Under the pieces are notes generated by a model. The model had not been told where the DNA came from. It searched no databases and worked only from the letters and a program-made list of their open reading frames with translations. Made by a program: the position numbers and the translations under genes. From Rutidosis leptorrhynchoides (taxonomy: Eukaryota; Streptophyta; Magnoliopsida; Asterales; Asteraceae), in NCBI RefSeq assembly GCF_046630445.1, contig NC_092333.1, positions 716,526,001 through 716,590,000 on the forward strand: DNA of 64,000 bases, in the 5' to 3' direction. Numbering within the stretch: position 1 is the stretch's first letter; each line of letters opens with the position of its first letter. Positions 22,958-35,349 of the stretch are shown piece after piece.

Positions 22958-23310
22958 GCTTAGAAAACTCGCAATTTACGTTTTGTGACTCGTACCTTTG
23001 TCAAAATATAGTCTTAAATTATCAATAAACTATATCATTCAAAGTGTATCTTAAACTTTCGAGTGTTTTGGTCATTTACTTCTATAAATCATTGTCTCGC
23101 TATTTGTTAATATATATATATAATAACAAATCGTTTTATGACCAAGTTAATATATATTTTCAACATTCATAAACACGTTTTAAATATACGTCGCAAGTTA
23201 TTCATAAAATTAATATTCCAACTTATCATATATATTCAAATAAATATTTAAACCAATAAGTTTAATGTAAGGTATCAAACAATTAATACATTGTTACGTT
23301 TTCAAATTAT

Positions 23311-23311
23311 A

Positions 23312-23378
<67 letters not shown>

Positions 23379-23390
23379 CATACATACATA
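23311..23390. repeat. (TA)n and (TACA)n microsatellite
   Basis: A long alternating TA run ends in ACATACATACATA, just inside the end of the element A LTR. Confidence 0.9.
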
Positions 23391-23942
23391 TAATTATTCG
23401 CGAATCGTCATGAACAACCGAAAGGTATTTGAATATATGAAAGTAGTTCAAAAATTTTGAGATTCAACTTCATAGACTTTGCTTATCGTGTCGGAAACGT
23501 TAAAGATTAAGTTTAAATTTGGTCAGAAATTTCCGGGTCATCACAGTGTGTGCAAATGATGAGTGTCATTGAAATAAATGATACACTGATGCAAAGCTTG
23601 TCGTTCAAAAAAAAATCATAAACTTCATACATCTTCTAAATAATTAAAAAAAATATTACAATATTATGCATTTTATTACAAATATAATGTTTCAACTCAT
23701 TATAGGCTGACACATAAGACTTTCTCAGAGATGCACAAAGTACTAACAAAAAGACAAAGAGTTATAGCACTATTTACAATTCATGATCATCTAACAAGAC
23801 CAATTACATTGTCGAATGTGTAGAAAAATACAATGAAGATCAGAGATAACCATCCACAATTCTTAATTCAATCGCCTAAAACTACATCACGATATCGGAG
23901 ATGATTTATTTAATTTTAATCAAAAAAAAATTTTCTTATTTA

Positions 23943-24177
23943 TTCGTTAGTACATTCTGAAACTTTAAAAATTTGAATCTCTTACAAAACATTTGGTTTA
24001 ATGTTCATCATAGACTTAATAATAGTTCGTTAGTATATTTTGGAACTTTAAAAATTTCAAGCCCCTAAAAAATATTTGGTTTAATGTTTATCTAGATATA
24101 ATAATAGTTTTTTTGATTTTATAGCTTAAATGATTAGACCTTTCAAAAATCCCGCGAAATCGCGGGTCTTTAACTAG
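23943..24177 (+). mobile_element. Helitron 3' end with a tandem duplication
   Basis: The sequence CCCGCGAAATCGCGGG (24151-24166) forms a 7-bp-stem hairpin, followed after seven bases by CTAG and then T. That is the CTRR terminus after a short hairpin typical of Helitrons. Upstream, two units of about 83 bp (23943-24025 and 24026-24107) repeat in tandem, both beginning TTCGTTAGTA and ending AATAATAG. No Rep/helicase ORF or 5' TC end was found, so the element is non-autonomous or truncated, perhaps by element A. Confidence 0.65.
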
Positions 24178-25091
24178 TTAAATAATTATTGTGATGATTA
24201 TCATTTTTTGTATTCGGTTAACTGGTGAAATGACCCGTGAAACCACATGTTTGTTTAAACGAAACAGTTTAATGATATGTTTTAGATATTAAGTGAACGT
24301 AAATGCTAAAGTCATTTAGTTTAATGACCCGTGGAACCACAGAGTCCGATTAAGAAACTCGTCAGCTGAACATTTCTTCAAACACCTAAAATGCATCTTA
24401 AACAATCCACATTCAATCATAAGAGATTATATTGGTCGTCATTTTATTTTAAAAGTGTAAATTAAAATATAAATTTAGAATTGATTTCTTTCTGCCTAGC
24501 TTTTATACCTTCTCGTACTCAGTTAAAAATAATTAATTAAAATAATTCAAAATTATTTAATTTTAATAGTTAAAATAATTATTAATAAGATTTAATAATA
24601 ATAATTAATTAATAAGATTTAATTTTAATTCAAAATTATTCAGATTAATGACATCACCCACCATGCTTAGATTTTTTTCTTTTGTTTTTTGATTTTTTTT
24701 AATAAAAGAATTAGTCTAATAATGACATCATCATTATAAGATTTTAATATAAACTATTGATTATGATATATTACAATAAAACACGTATACTATCTAACAA
24801 AATAAACAAACAAATCACATATTTAATCTTTTATAATCTAAGTTTAAGAGTAAATTCAACAAATGTGTACAATCTTCGACAAAGATTACACGTTTTTATG
24901 GATATCTTTCGATTATGCCATGTTATATATATTTTTTGCTATACTACGTTTTTGTTTTCGTCGCATATTGGATATAGATATGGATGAATAAACAACAATT
25001 AAATAGATGAATATGGATGAACAAAAACTAAATGGATATGAATATGAATACGGTATGACCCGATCCATATCCAGTCCATTGTCATCCTTAA
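24178..25091. other. Intergenic AT-rich DNA
   Basis: It contains two loose copies of TTTAATGACCCGTG..ACCAC (near 24230 and 24320), reminiscent of Helitron interior sequence, and many TTAATTAATAAG tracts. I see no gene. Confidence 0.4.
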
Positions 25092-25743
25092 ACATAACAA
25101 TACAAACAAAAGGGGGAAATAAATGACGGTCCTCTTTTACAAATAAAATTATAAAATAAACAATATAATAATATACTAACAAATCACAACATTTACTTCT
25201 TCCACATGATCAGATGCTTAACTTAATCCCTACTATACCTGGCGATCAAGACCCATACATAAAAAAATTGAGTCCATTGAATCAACTTAGTAAGAATTGG
25301 GTTTCGAAAAAGCAAAGGGATCAGGTCAACATGGACCCATCTTTAGTACATTAATATGTTAGAAAGTTCATCTATACCTGTTGAAACCCATTCTCAACCC
25401 ATCATACGAAAAAGTTAAAAAACCAAAAAAAATGAAAAAAATTAGAAAAATAAAAATTATTTTTTAAAGTAAATTTTTTTTAAATAAATAAATAAATAAA
25501 ATATTTTTTATTTAAAAAATATTAAATTTTTCTAAAAAATAAAATAATTTTCATTTAACAAAAATATTTATAAGAAAAATGGGTCTCGATGACCCAACTT
25601 GTTCGACCTGTTTGAGTTTTAAGACCCGTTCGACTCATGACTTGTTTTGACTAAACCCATTTGGGTCTCGACCCAAGCCGACCAGTTTGCCAGACTTAAT
25701 CCCCCACCATCAGCAGTAGGATTACCCTTGTTTGCAGGAATGC
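25092..25743 (-). pseudogene. Broken copy of the RRP6L3 3' end (left part)
   Basis: From about 25092 (ACATAACAATACAAACAA) the sequence follows the 3' UTR and last exon of the gene at 37364-37560, including the stop-codon area and a CCATCAGCAG tract. It is interrupted near 25235-25700 by an insertion flanked by ACTTAATCCC, then by element B at 25744. The right part continues after 35349. Confidence 0.75.
25235..25700. mobile_element. Unclassified ~465-bp insertion
   Basis: Comparison with 37490-37515 shows extra DNA bounded by direct ACTTAATCCC repeats (10 bp). The interior carries repeated GGGTCTCGA-CCCA and GACCCATT words and A/T runs. It has no ORF. The repeats could be a target duplication of MULE-like length, but no terminal inverted repeats were recognised. 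Confidence 0.4.
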
Positions 25744-26837
25744 TGTGACGACCCGTCCTTATCCCCCTGGACGAAATCAACAACATCTGGTTCCATTGCG
25801 ATGATCGACTCCAAGTAATGTTCTTAACACGAGCAAATGCACAGCGGAAGACTTAATTCGTACCTGAGAATAACATGCTTTAAAATGTCAACATAAAGTT
25901 GGTGAGATATATAGGTTTGATGCTAGCAGCGTTATAACTATGGACCACAAGATTTCATGTTTATACATAATACACTCCTCGTGTATGAAAAGTCGTTGAG
26001 CACTTGGTAACCATACTTAACATTTAAATCACAGCAGCATATTCTTATATAAACCCTACACCGTACCAAGTGTAGTAACGAAACGAAGTACTGTGCAACC
26101 GTTAAATGCTGGTCGTCCAGCCCGGTTGGGGTTGTCAGGCCCGATAGATCTATCAACAGGATTCGTGTTTACGCTCCTCACATAAATATTAGCTACCAAG
26201 TATAAAGAAATATGCCATGGTACAACTCAACGTAGAATTTATTTTTGATCACTTGTGTCCATAACGTAAATCATTTATAAAAACAGCGCATGTATTCTCA
26301 GCCCAAAAATATTTAGAGTATAAAAGGGACTATATACTCACCTAATGTATTTTGTAGTAAAAATACATATAACACCATTAATCAATTATAAGGTTGGCCT
26401 CGGATTCACGAACCTATATCATTTATATATTTATTAATATACATAATTGTAATCGAACAGATATCCATATAAAATTATTAGTTATATACTTTTTATATTA
26501 ATAGTATATATATATATAAGTTTCATATATTCATTTCGTATATATATAAAAAATATTAATTTTTGTTAAGATTAATAATAATTAATGTTAATAATAATAA
26601 TATTTATAACCATATCTGTAAAATATAAATTTTACTGTTAGTGATATTTATGATAAAGATTTTAGTATTTATATAATAATAGTACTCATAATAATATTAA
26701 TGATTCGATAACATTATAAATAATAATAATACGTAATGATAATACTAATAATTATAAAATTTTAATGAAACTACATTTATTGATTTTGATATAGATGTTA
26801 ATAATGATAATATTAGTGAATATTTAGTAATAATATT

Positions 26838-26928
<91 letters not shown>

Positions 26929-27887
26929 TTGAAAAAGAAACTACCTGTAAAGACTAAAAAGAATTAATAAACTGTCCAAGCCGGGACTCGAACCCTCGAC
27001 CCCTCGCTCACCGACCCAACACTCAAGCCATATGCTCCAAGTTGTCTTTCTGTTTTATTACTTCACCTAAATCTATATATTTAATATCTATCTGCGTAAT
27101 TCTTCATCTTCCTCAAAAAAACCAATCGACCCAAAACCAATCCATCATACTCGCGGTTTTTAATTTGGATTAAGACTTTCCAACAAAATACGATCCATCT
27201 ATATATGTCTTGGAACTGTTTAAAAACGAAAAAAAATTAAAAAAAAAAAACAGGAATCGCTGCTACTGCAGCTCGTCATATTTAGGAAAAAAAAAAAATT
27301 ATTTTTTGATTTTTAGAAGTTTTTAGATAAAGATTATAACCTGAAAAAGTTTCTAAATTATCTTTAAAAACTTTCTGTATACTTAATTGTACTTAAAACA
27401 TCAAATTATAATCGAATTTCTCTATGAACATCGTTTGTTGACTTTTTGAAAATAACCTTGACTTCGAAAATTCGAGTTCGTTAGAAAGAATTGGGTGTTC
27501 AAACTTTACATAGAGTTTGAGTGAATTCTTCCTATCTAAACTGCATTTTTAGAATTTTGAAAAAAAACGATTTGAGGTTGAGATTTTGCATATCACTTGG
27601 CGTACAGGGAAACCACGGTTTATTTATCTTTTTTTTTTTTATTCAGCTCTCTTGATAAAACCCTTATAATTGATTATGGCTAATATCGTTGATACACTGA
27701 ATAATTTACACTAAAAAAAAAATTGCTCCATTTATTTGTAGGGTTGTTGATGGTGCAAAATGGTTCACGGGTTAGGGAATAAAAAGAGGGAAAGAAGAAA
27801 ACAACAAAATAATCCAGTTGTGATCCAATACGCCTAAATATCTGTCATCCAGCCTTTTTTTTAAAAAAAAAAAAAAAAAACGATATT

Positions 27888-27918
<31 letters not shown>

Positions 27919-28583
27919 CTAACTCCATTAATAATAATTTTTAATGATAATTATAAAAATATTAATAAATGAAATATTAACAAAAATGTAACAAATTACA
28001 TGCCTTAAATGTTATAACTATATATTATAAACAAAATAACAAGCTTGATGATACTAATATTAATATACATTTTAATATTAACATTAATATTAATAATAAT
28101 GAACGTAATAATAATAGTAAATAATAATAATGATATTAACTACAAAATGACACAAATAATATTTATCATAATAGTTATATTTTTAACTTGCAGTTACATT
28201 TAATATATTTATATTATTACAATTCATTACTTTTGTAATGTCTTTTAATTACATATTACATATGTATATAATAACATGTACTTAAAATATATAGATTTAT
28301 TTTAATAGTAATCTTTATCTTTATTATATTGTTTAGTATTTTATAATTTTAATTCCAACAAATAATAATTCATTAATATACTATTATATATAATTATTTA
28401 TATCTAGTTATTTATATATACATATCCATTGTCCGTGAATCGTCAGGCTTGGTCGAAGGGCAACTGATTATCCGAGCATAGATTTCAAACTTTCTAGACT
28501 TAACATTAAGGTTTTTGCTTATCGTGTCGGAAATATATAAAGTTTAAGGTTTAAATTTGGTCGGAAATTTCCGGGTCGTTACA
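25744..28583 (-). repeat. Sense-3' LTR of element B
   Basis: This 2,840-bp LTR runs from TGTGACGACCCG to CCGGGTCGTTACA. It contains an (ATA)n microsatellite at about 26838-26925 and a tRNA-like Pol III promoter at 26983-27030. Confidence 0.95.
26983..27030 (-). promoter_or_regulatory. tRNA-like A and B boxes inside the LTR of element B
   Basis: On the minus strand, TGGCTTGAGTGTTGG (27030-27016) fits a Pol III A box and GGTTCGAGTCCC (26994-26983) fits a B box, 21 bases apart. The same unit is in the other LTR (33748-33795). The surrounding sequence does not fold into a full tRNA by eye, so a SINE head is the likelier source. Confidence 0.5.
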
Positions 28584-28630
28584 GTACCCACCCGTTAAAT
28601 AAATTTCGTCCCCGAAATTTGGTAGAGATT
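28584..28630 (-). promoter_or_regulatory. Polypurine-tract region of element B
   Basis: In sense this reads AACGGGTGGGTAC directly before the LTR, preceded by AAATTTCGGGGACGAAATTT. Confidence 0.75.
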
Positions 28631-28863
28631 GTCATAAATAACAATAGGAATGTTTTCATGACAAATATGAGGTAATAATAGAGTTTTATCATTATCGGAA
28701 GATATGGATAAAACGATTCGATCATGTGAAGCGCACGAGTGAAGCTATCACAAAAGAATGAAATGAGTGAATATGAAATTGTTTTAACCGATGACGTGAC
28801 TAGAATTGATTTCCAGAATTTTAAGGAATTTAGGGAAAATCTTACATAATAAGATTTGGTTCT

Positions 28864-29175
28864 TTGGCGATCAGGATCTTCTTTGATTTAATGCGGCAAA
28901 TCTGTTTTGATTTCTTTGTCGGATATTTCACTATAAATTCACCCCTTCATTTCCTTATTCTCCATACCATCTATTCTTTCTTCCTCTACTCATTCCTTAA
29001 TATGCTCCATCCACTCCTGATTCTTATTATACTTCTAACTTTCATATCTTTCATTCTTCTCTTTCATCTGTCACCAGAAGAATCTATTCACTTTTATGAT
29101 TTCCTTGGAATTATATTGTTTCTAATTCTCCCGTGTCTTTACTTTGCGATACGTATTGATATACACGGTTTGTAG
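28864..29175 (+). CDS. Small hydrophobic ORF, antisense within element B
   Basis: This 103-codon ORF, opposite to element B, matches the end of the ORF at 469-762 from MLHP to RIDIHGL. Over the shared 57 codons I count about ten synonymous and fifteen amino-acid-changing differences, most of the latter between hydrophobic residues, with no indel and the stop kept. It looks like a membrane protein with two spans. The product is not recognised. Confidence 0.35.
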   Translation: MAIRIFFDLMRQICFDFFVGYFTINSPLHFLILHTIYSFFLYSFLNMLHPLLILIILLTFISFILLFHLSPEESIHFYDFLGIILFLILPCLYFAIRIDIHGL

Positions 29176-29179
29176 TTTC

Positions 29180-29923
29180 TGGGTGGTTGTTGGGTTTTAT
29201 ATCTTTCCTTATACTTCGATGCTTTTGTTTTCTATAATCATTGTCATCCACAGTTAATGTTCTTTCCTAATTGCTGCGATCTTTACTACAATTTTTATTT
29301 CGGAGCTTCATTCTTTTTCTTTTCCTCCTCTTCAACTAAGCATCTTTTGTAATGGTCCGGAATTCGTAGATATGAGGTTTGGAATGAGCATAGCTAATGT
29401 TCTAAGAAAGAAAGGGTATTGGCACAATTTTTATTTGTTAAATTACCAGAATACCCTGGAAAAGATAGAACTATCAAGACGATATGTTCCTGATACGTTT
29501 GGGGATTAAATGGAATGTAAGAGCCGTGTAACATGGCACATGATGACGGTACTGTGAATCATCATATTCCATTAGAAACTTAACATGACTTACTGTAATA
29601 TAATGAAGTTGATCAAGTTTCATTATATTATACTAATTCATGCATCAGTTTCCAACACAACTTCAAAACATTCATATTTTAATTTCGAAGGTTTCAGAAT
29701 TTAGAAACTAACACAGTTTCTTTTATTTTATAACGCAGATATTACGGAGAGATACATGATCGCAGATAGGAATAGTTGTGAAAAGATCTCCAGAAATATG
29801 GAGAATATGTATAACAGAAGGTATGAAGATATATTATAATATCTAAGATAAGTTGATGATGATGAATATCAACTGGAAAGGTTTAGAATAAGGATTAGGG
29901 TTCTTACTAACGGTTTCAGCAGG
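29180..29923. other. Non-coding internal part of element B
   Basis: This aligns loosely with 780-1428 of element A. I see no gene. Confidence 0.5.
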
Positions 29924-30117
29924 CACTGAATCGTTTGGATTCTTTGAAAACAGGTTCAGTTCTTGTGATTTATCCACAGCCTCTTTCATACTTTGCTCAA
30001 TCCATTTTCCAATTCCAACCCCTTCTATTTTTCTGAGCTTTACCAACATACTATACTTTATCATCAAACTTTTGACTGTTAAAGTCGTTTATGGTTTTTG
30101 CTGCTTCATCAGCATTC
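29924..30117 (-). pseudogene. Fossil PABP fragment in element B
   Basis: The minus strand gives NADEAAKTIN, KFDDKV, stop, YVGKAQKN, then after a one-base shift EQSMKEAVDKSQ and KNPNDSV. The TAG at 30051-30053 is the same one seen in element A at the PABP tryptophan. This copy has an extra frameshift that A lacks. Confidence 0.75.
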
Positions 30118-30858
30118 CAAGAACTACTTCGCAATTCAGGGTATTTTTCAAAAACTTCACATTCGGAGTATGAAATTCTTAGGGATAGACGTTTTCGGTA
30201 TAACTGGGAGAATTTCTACAAGATTTTCAAAATACTGATTGCGGATTTTGCCAAAGAGATAACGAGTTGCTGGTACATCTGCTGATGATGTTGTAAAATA
30301 TAAAAGGTTCTCCGGTAACAACGGAGAAAGGACAAGGTATAAATATCGAGATTATAATAGGAGTAGTCTCACTGAGAAGTCGAAGTGGAGCTGTGACAAA
30401 ATTAGCTTCCTGAAAAGAAATTGTAGAGTTGTTTTTGCTAATAAATGGCAAAGGATTCAACACGATATGTGTTAAACTATGAATTTGGATTTGAGAGTTC
30501 TTCAGGTGCATAACTGTATGCATACATCTTTTCTCCCATAGATGGAGTGCGGTTGGTTCATCTTTCCGATCGAGGTGTTTTCAAGAATCATGAAAAGTTG
30601 TGAATGTGAATTGTATTCGCCAAGATACGAATGAGGTTTAAGATAAAATCAAGTGGTAAACTTGAAGAATTGTTTAGTTTCATATGTTATAATCATCATT
30701 TTATCTCATTTTACTTGTCCTTAGTTAGCAGTCTATTAATCCGATTGTCCAATGGTCCAATAGTTCAACAGTTCAATATATTCATATATAATTTAATATA
30801 CATTATTAATACGTATCGTGACCCGTGTACCGGTCTCAGTGTCGATCACAACTCAAAG

Positions 30859-30951
30859 TATATATATATTTTGGAATCAACTCCGACCCTGTATAGCCAA
30901 CTCCCACCTTCACATATAGAGTGTCTATGGTTGTTCCAAAATATATATATA
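30859..30951 (-). other. Conserved stem-loop shared with the family C LTR
   Basis: Two 18-bp arms (30859-30876 and 30934-30951) are perfect inverted repeats around a 57-nt loop. In sense the loop differs from the family C loop at 6 of 57 positions and has the same length. In element B it sits in the internal region, within about 800 bp absent from element A. Confidence 0.65.
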
Positions 30952-31643
30952 GATGGGTCAATATGATAAGTCGAAACCTTGCATACGGGTCCCGTTATTT
31001 AAAATGCGTAAAATAAATAAATATATATCATGACCCATTATACAACGTGTTGTCTCAGAATTAATCCGACGTATTGTTGTACATGTGTCCCGACAGTATG
31101 TACAGTGCAGAAATTAAAATTGCGAGAATGTAAATTGCGATAAATTAAATGTTAATCAGTTAGCTGGGAACAGTTAGCCGGAACAGTTAGCGTGGAATCC
31201 TTAACAGATTTTCAATTAGTTAATTCGCGTGTTTCTAACAATTTTTAATTTGTCCAATGTTTCTTCATTATGCCACTTGTTGGATTCTGATAAGTCAAAG
31301 TCCAAATATGAAATTTAAATGGAATTGGTTATTTTGGGGTGAGCGGGTACGAATATCGGTGGTTGTAAGTAAGATAATAGATAACCGTTGAATCAGATTC
31401 GAAGAATGTACAGTGTAACTTATTAATGTGAATTCTAAATATTCCTCGGGTACTACCCACCCGTCAAAATATTTTCATCATTAATAGTTTGTACGAAGGA
31501 ATTTTTAATTACAATCTTTATGAAAATATACTTGCATATATATTTTCTTCAGATGTAATCATAGATTTAATGAGTCAATAAGATATTAAACTCATTTGAT
31601 TTATCGTTAATACTAGATTACATAATTTCTAAAACATTAGGAA

Positions 31644-32150
31644 TTACATAATCACCATGTCGAACGAGGATAAATGAGGTGGAACGATTCGTAAAGCGAA
31701 GATAATCGATGATAATCGATGTAGAATGAAGATTATACTTGAAGAACAGACGGTGGTATTGAGGCGTGTGATGTTGATATCCGAGGTACATATTGTGATA
31801 TTAAGGTTCATAACGCGGTTGTGGTTGGGGGTGATAAGGGTACTGTTGACGTTGATGATGGTGGTACTGATTATGCTGCTGGTGCTGCTGCTGGTGTTTG
31901 TAACCTTCACACCATGTTTTCCAAAGCTGTCACGAGAGTGCGAAGTTCGTTAATTTCTTCTATTATACCGAGATGATTGGTGGTTCGGACGAGCGAATGA
32001 ACAGGATTCGAAATATGGGATAGTATATAATCGTGACGAGATACTCTAGAAATGAGAGAGAAAATGGTTTCTCGAACAGGTTCGCCGGTAAGCGCTTCAG
32101 GTTTATCACTAAGAGGGCAAGTTGGTGGATGGAAGAGATCTTCGATGTGA
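31644..32150 (-). pseudogene. ORF1 remnant in element B
   Basis: The minus strand retains RVSRHD, LVRT-NH and E-NELR words aligning with ORF1 of element A (2945-3493). The N-terminal part is missing and the frame is broken near the position of the acidic region. Confidence 0.6.
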
Positions 32151-32520
32151 AATGATTTTCAGATATCGGATGATATTCTAGCTATATAGAATATCTATAT
32201 ATAACACTAAAGATTTCGTAGACTACAGAGGAACCTACGGCATATGTCAGGCAAGTCTACGGATGTGCTAGGATATGAGTTATCAGATACGCTAAGATAT
32301 GAATTTTGTCTATACACTATCGATGCACTAAATGCAGTAAGACGTGTCTAGACTTAAGAATGATAAGCAGGTAATTCCCTAAGGATGATAAGCAGATGGT
32401 TTCCGACTAGATATGATAAAACTTTTGACATGTAGACACGGTCGAAGTCCAGACTCACTAATGTATCCTAACAACTACTAGTCAGACACACTAATGCAAG
32501 GCCTGGTTTGCTAAGACCAC

Positions 32521-32533
32521 CGCTCTGATACCA
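32521..32533 (-). promoter_or_regulatory. Primer-binding site of element B (initiator tRNA-Met type)
   Basis: In sense this reads TGGTATCAGAGCG, two bases after the LTR. It matches the usual complement of the initiator tRNA-Met 3' end. Confidence 0.9.
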
Positions 32534-32535
32534 TC

Positions 32536-33629
32536 TGTGACGACCCGTCCTTATCCCCCTGGACGAAATCAACAACATCTGGTTCCATTGCGATGATCGA
32601 CTCCAAGTAATGTTCTTAACACGAGCAAATGCACAGCGGAAGACTTAATTCGTACCTGAGAATAACATGCTTTAAAATGTCAACATAAAGTTGGTGAGAT
32701 ATATAGGTTTGATGCTAGCAGCGTTATAACTATGGACCACAAGATTTCATGTTTATACATAATACACTCCTCGTGTATGAAAAGTCGTTGAGCACTTGGT
32801 AACCATACTTAACATTTAAATCACAGCAGCATATTCTTATATAAACCCTACACCGTACCAAGTGTAGTAACGAAACGAAGTACTGTGCAACCGTTAAATG
32901 CTGGTCGTCCAGCCCGGTTGGGGTTGTCAGGCCCGATAGATCTATCAACAGGATTCGCGTTTACGCTCCTCACATAAATATTAGCTACCAAGTATAAAGA
33001 AATATGCCATGGTACAACTCAACGTAGAATTTATTTTTGATCACTTGTGTCCATAACGTAAATCATTTATAAAAACAGCGCATGTATTCTCAGCCCAAAA
33101 ATATTTAGAGTTTAAAAGGGACTATATACTCACCTAATGTATTTTGTAGTAAAAATACATATAACACCATTAATCAATTATAAGGTTGGCCTCGGATTCA
33201 CGAACCTATATCATTTATATATTTATTAATATACATAATTGTAATCGAACAGATATCCATATAAAATTATTAGTTATATACTTTTTATATTAATAGTATA
33301 TATATATATAAGTTTCATATATTCATTTCGTATATATAAAAAAAATATTAATTTTTGTTAAGATTAATAATAATTAATGTTAATAATAATAATATTTATA
33401 ACCATATCTGTAAAATATAAATTTTACTGTTAGTGATATTTATGATAAAGATTTTATTATTTATATAATAATAGTACTCATAATAATATTAATGATTCGA
33501 TAACATTATAAATAATAATAATACGTAATGATAATACTAATAATTATAAAATTTTAATGAAACTACATTTATTGATTTTGATATAGATGTTAATAATGAT
33601 AATATTAGTGAATATTTAGTAATAATATT

Positions 33630-33693
<64 letters not shown>

Positions 33694-34653
33694 TTGAAAA
33701 AGAAACTACCTGTAAAGACTAAAAAGAATTAATAAACTGTCCAAGCCGGGACTCGAATCCTCGACCCCTCGCTCACCGACCCAACACTCAAGCCATATGC
33801 TCCAAGTTGTCTTTCTGTTTTATTACTTCACCTAAATCTATATATTTAATATCTATCTGCGTAATTCTTCATCTTCCTCAAAAAAACCAATCGACCCAAA
33901 ACCAATCCATCATACTCGCGGTTTTTAATTTGGATTAAGACTTTCCAACAAAATACGATCCATCTATATATGTCTTGGAACTGTTTAAAAACGAAAAAAA
34001 ATTAAAAAAAAAAAACAGGAATCGCTGCTACTGCAGCTCGTCATATTTAGGAAAAAAAAAATTTATTTTTTGATTTTTAGAAGTTTTTAGATAAAGATTA
34101 TAACCTGAAAAAGTTTCTAAATTATCTTTAAAAACTTTCTGTATACTTAATTGTACTTAAAACATCAAATTATAATCGAATTTCTCTATGAACATCGTTT
34201 GTTGACTTTTTGAAAATAACCTTGACTTCAAAAATTCGAGTTCGTTAGAAAGAATTGGGTGTTCAAACTTTACATAGAGTTTGAGTGAATTCTTCCTATC
34301 TAAACTGCATTTTTAGAATTTTGAAAAAAAAACGATTTGAGGTTGAGATTTTGCATATCACTTGGCGTACAGGGAAACCACGGTTTATTTATCTTTTTTT
34401 TTTTTTATTCAGCTCTCTTGATAAAACCCTTATAATTGATTATGGCTAATACCGTTGATACACTGAATAATTTACACTAAAAAAAAAAATTGCTCCATTT
34501 ATTTGTAGGGTTGTTGATGGTGCAAAATGGTTCACGGGTTAGGGAATAAAAAGAGGGAAAGAAGAAAACAACAAAATAATCCAGTTGTGATCCAATACGC
34601 CTAAATATCTGTCATCCAGCCTTTTTTTTAAAAAAAAAAAAAAAAACGATATT

Positions 34654-34684
<31 letters not shown>

Positions 34685-35349
34685 CTAACTCCATTAATAA
34701 TAATTTTTAATGATAATTATAAAAATATTAATAAATGAAATATTAACAAAAATGTAACAAATTACATGCCTTAAATGTTATAACTATATATTATAAACAA
34801 AATAACAAGCTTGATGATACTAATATTAATATACATTTTAATATTAACATTAATATTAATAATAATGAACGTAATAATAATAGTAAATAATAATAATGAT
34901 ATTAACTACAAAATGACACAAATAATATTTATCATAATAGTTATATTTTTAACTTGCAGTTACATTTAATATATTTATATTATTACAATTCATTACTTTT
35001 GTAATGTCTTTTAATTACATATTACATATGTATATAATAACATGTACTTAAAATATATAGATTTATTTTAATAGTAATCTTTATCTTTATTATATTGTTT
35101 AGTATTTTATAATTTTAATTCCAACAAATAATAATTCATTAATATACTATTATATATAATTATTTATATCTAGTTATTTATATATACATATCCATTGTCC
35201 GTGAATCGTCAGGCTTGGTCGAAGGGCAACTGATTATCCGAGCATAGATTTCAAACTTTCTAGACTTAACATTAAGGTTTTTGCTTATCGTGTCGGAAAT
35301 ATATAAAGTTTAAGGTTTAAATTTGGTCGGAAATTTCCGGGTCGTTACA
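32536..35349 (-). repeat. Sense-5' LTR of element B
   Basis: This 2,814-bp LTR has a shorter (ATA)n tract (about 33632-33691) than its partner and one substitution in the Pol III B box (33748-33759). Confidence 0.95.

Larger units (their letters stand above)
1..23545 (-). mobile_element. Tekay-like LTR retrotransposon, copy A (non-autonomous, left end outside window)
   Basis: Bases 1-151 and 23395-23545 are the same LTR end with one mismatch by eye. The polypurine side abuts base 152 and the primer-binding side lies near 3870, so the element reads on the minus strand. Its internal region (152-3876, about 3.7 kb) has no gag, protease, reverse transcriptase or integrase. It holds an ORF1-like gene, a fossil poly(A)-binding-protein fragment and an antisense hydrophobic ORF, all shared with element B at 25744-35349. 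An Athila element (4811-21790) is nested in its sense-5' LTR. The 5 bp after the right end are GTGTG; the matching target copy should lie left of the window. Assignment to the Tekay/Del chromovirus lineage rests on LTR-end, PPT and PBS likeness to family C, which does encode a chromodomain. Confidence 0.85.
3877..23545 (-). repeat. Sense-5' LTR of element A, split by Athila
   Basis: The LTR occupies 3877-4810 and 21796-23545, about 2.68 kb without the insert. Its outer edge reads TATGATGATCGC, aligning with TGTGACGACCCG of element B, so the first TG has become TA. It ends ...CATCACA at 23545. The part near 4215-4270 carries a box shared by all three Tekay families (CTCACCAAC, GTTGACA, then ATTCTCAGGT in sense). 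Confidence 0.85.
25744..35349 (-). mobile_element. Tekay-like LTR retrotransposon, copy B (non-autonomous, complete)
   Basis: Element B is 9,606 bp with LTRs at 25744-28583 and 32536-35349, TG...CA ends and the target duplication AATGC (25739-25743 and 35350-35354). The LTRs differ mainly in microsatellite length and a few bases, so it is young. The 3,952-bp interior has no gag-pol. It keeps an iMet-type PBS, a PPT, an ORF1 remnant, the PABP fossil, the antisense hydrophobic ORF and a stem-loop shared with family C. Mobilisation must rely on proteins from an autonomous relative. Confidence 0.95.

Noticed and set aside
25938..26156. Identical 72-codon ORFs in both LTRs of element B (also 32730-32948)
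   Set aside because: Identity is explained by LTR duplication and no domain is seen.
26983..27030. Possible tRNA gene in the LTR
   Set aside because: A and B boxes are present but no acceptor stem or full cloverleaf could be formed by eye, so it was kept only as a Pol III-like promoter.
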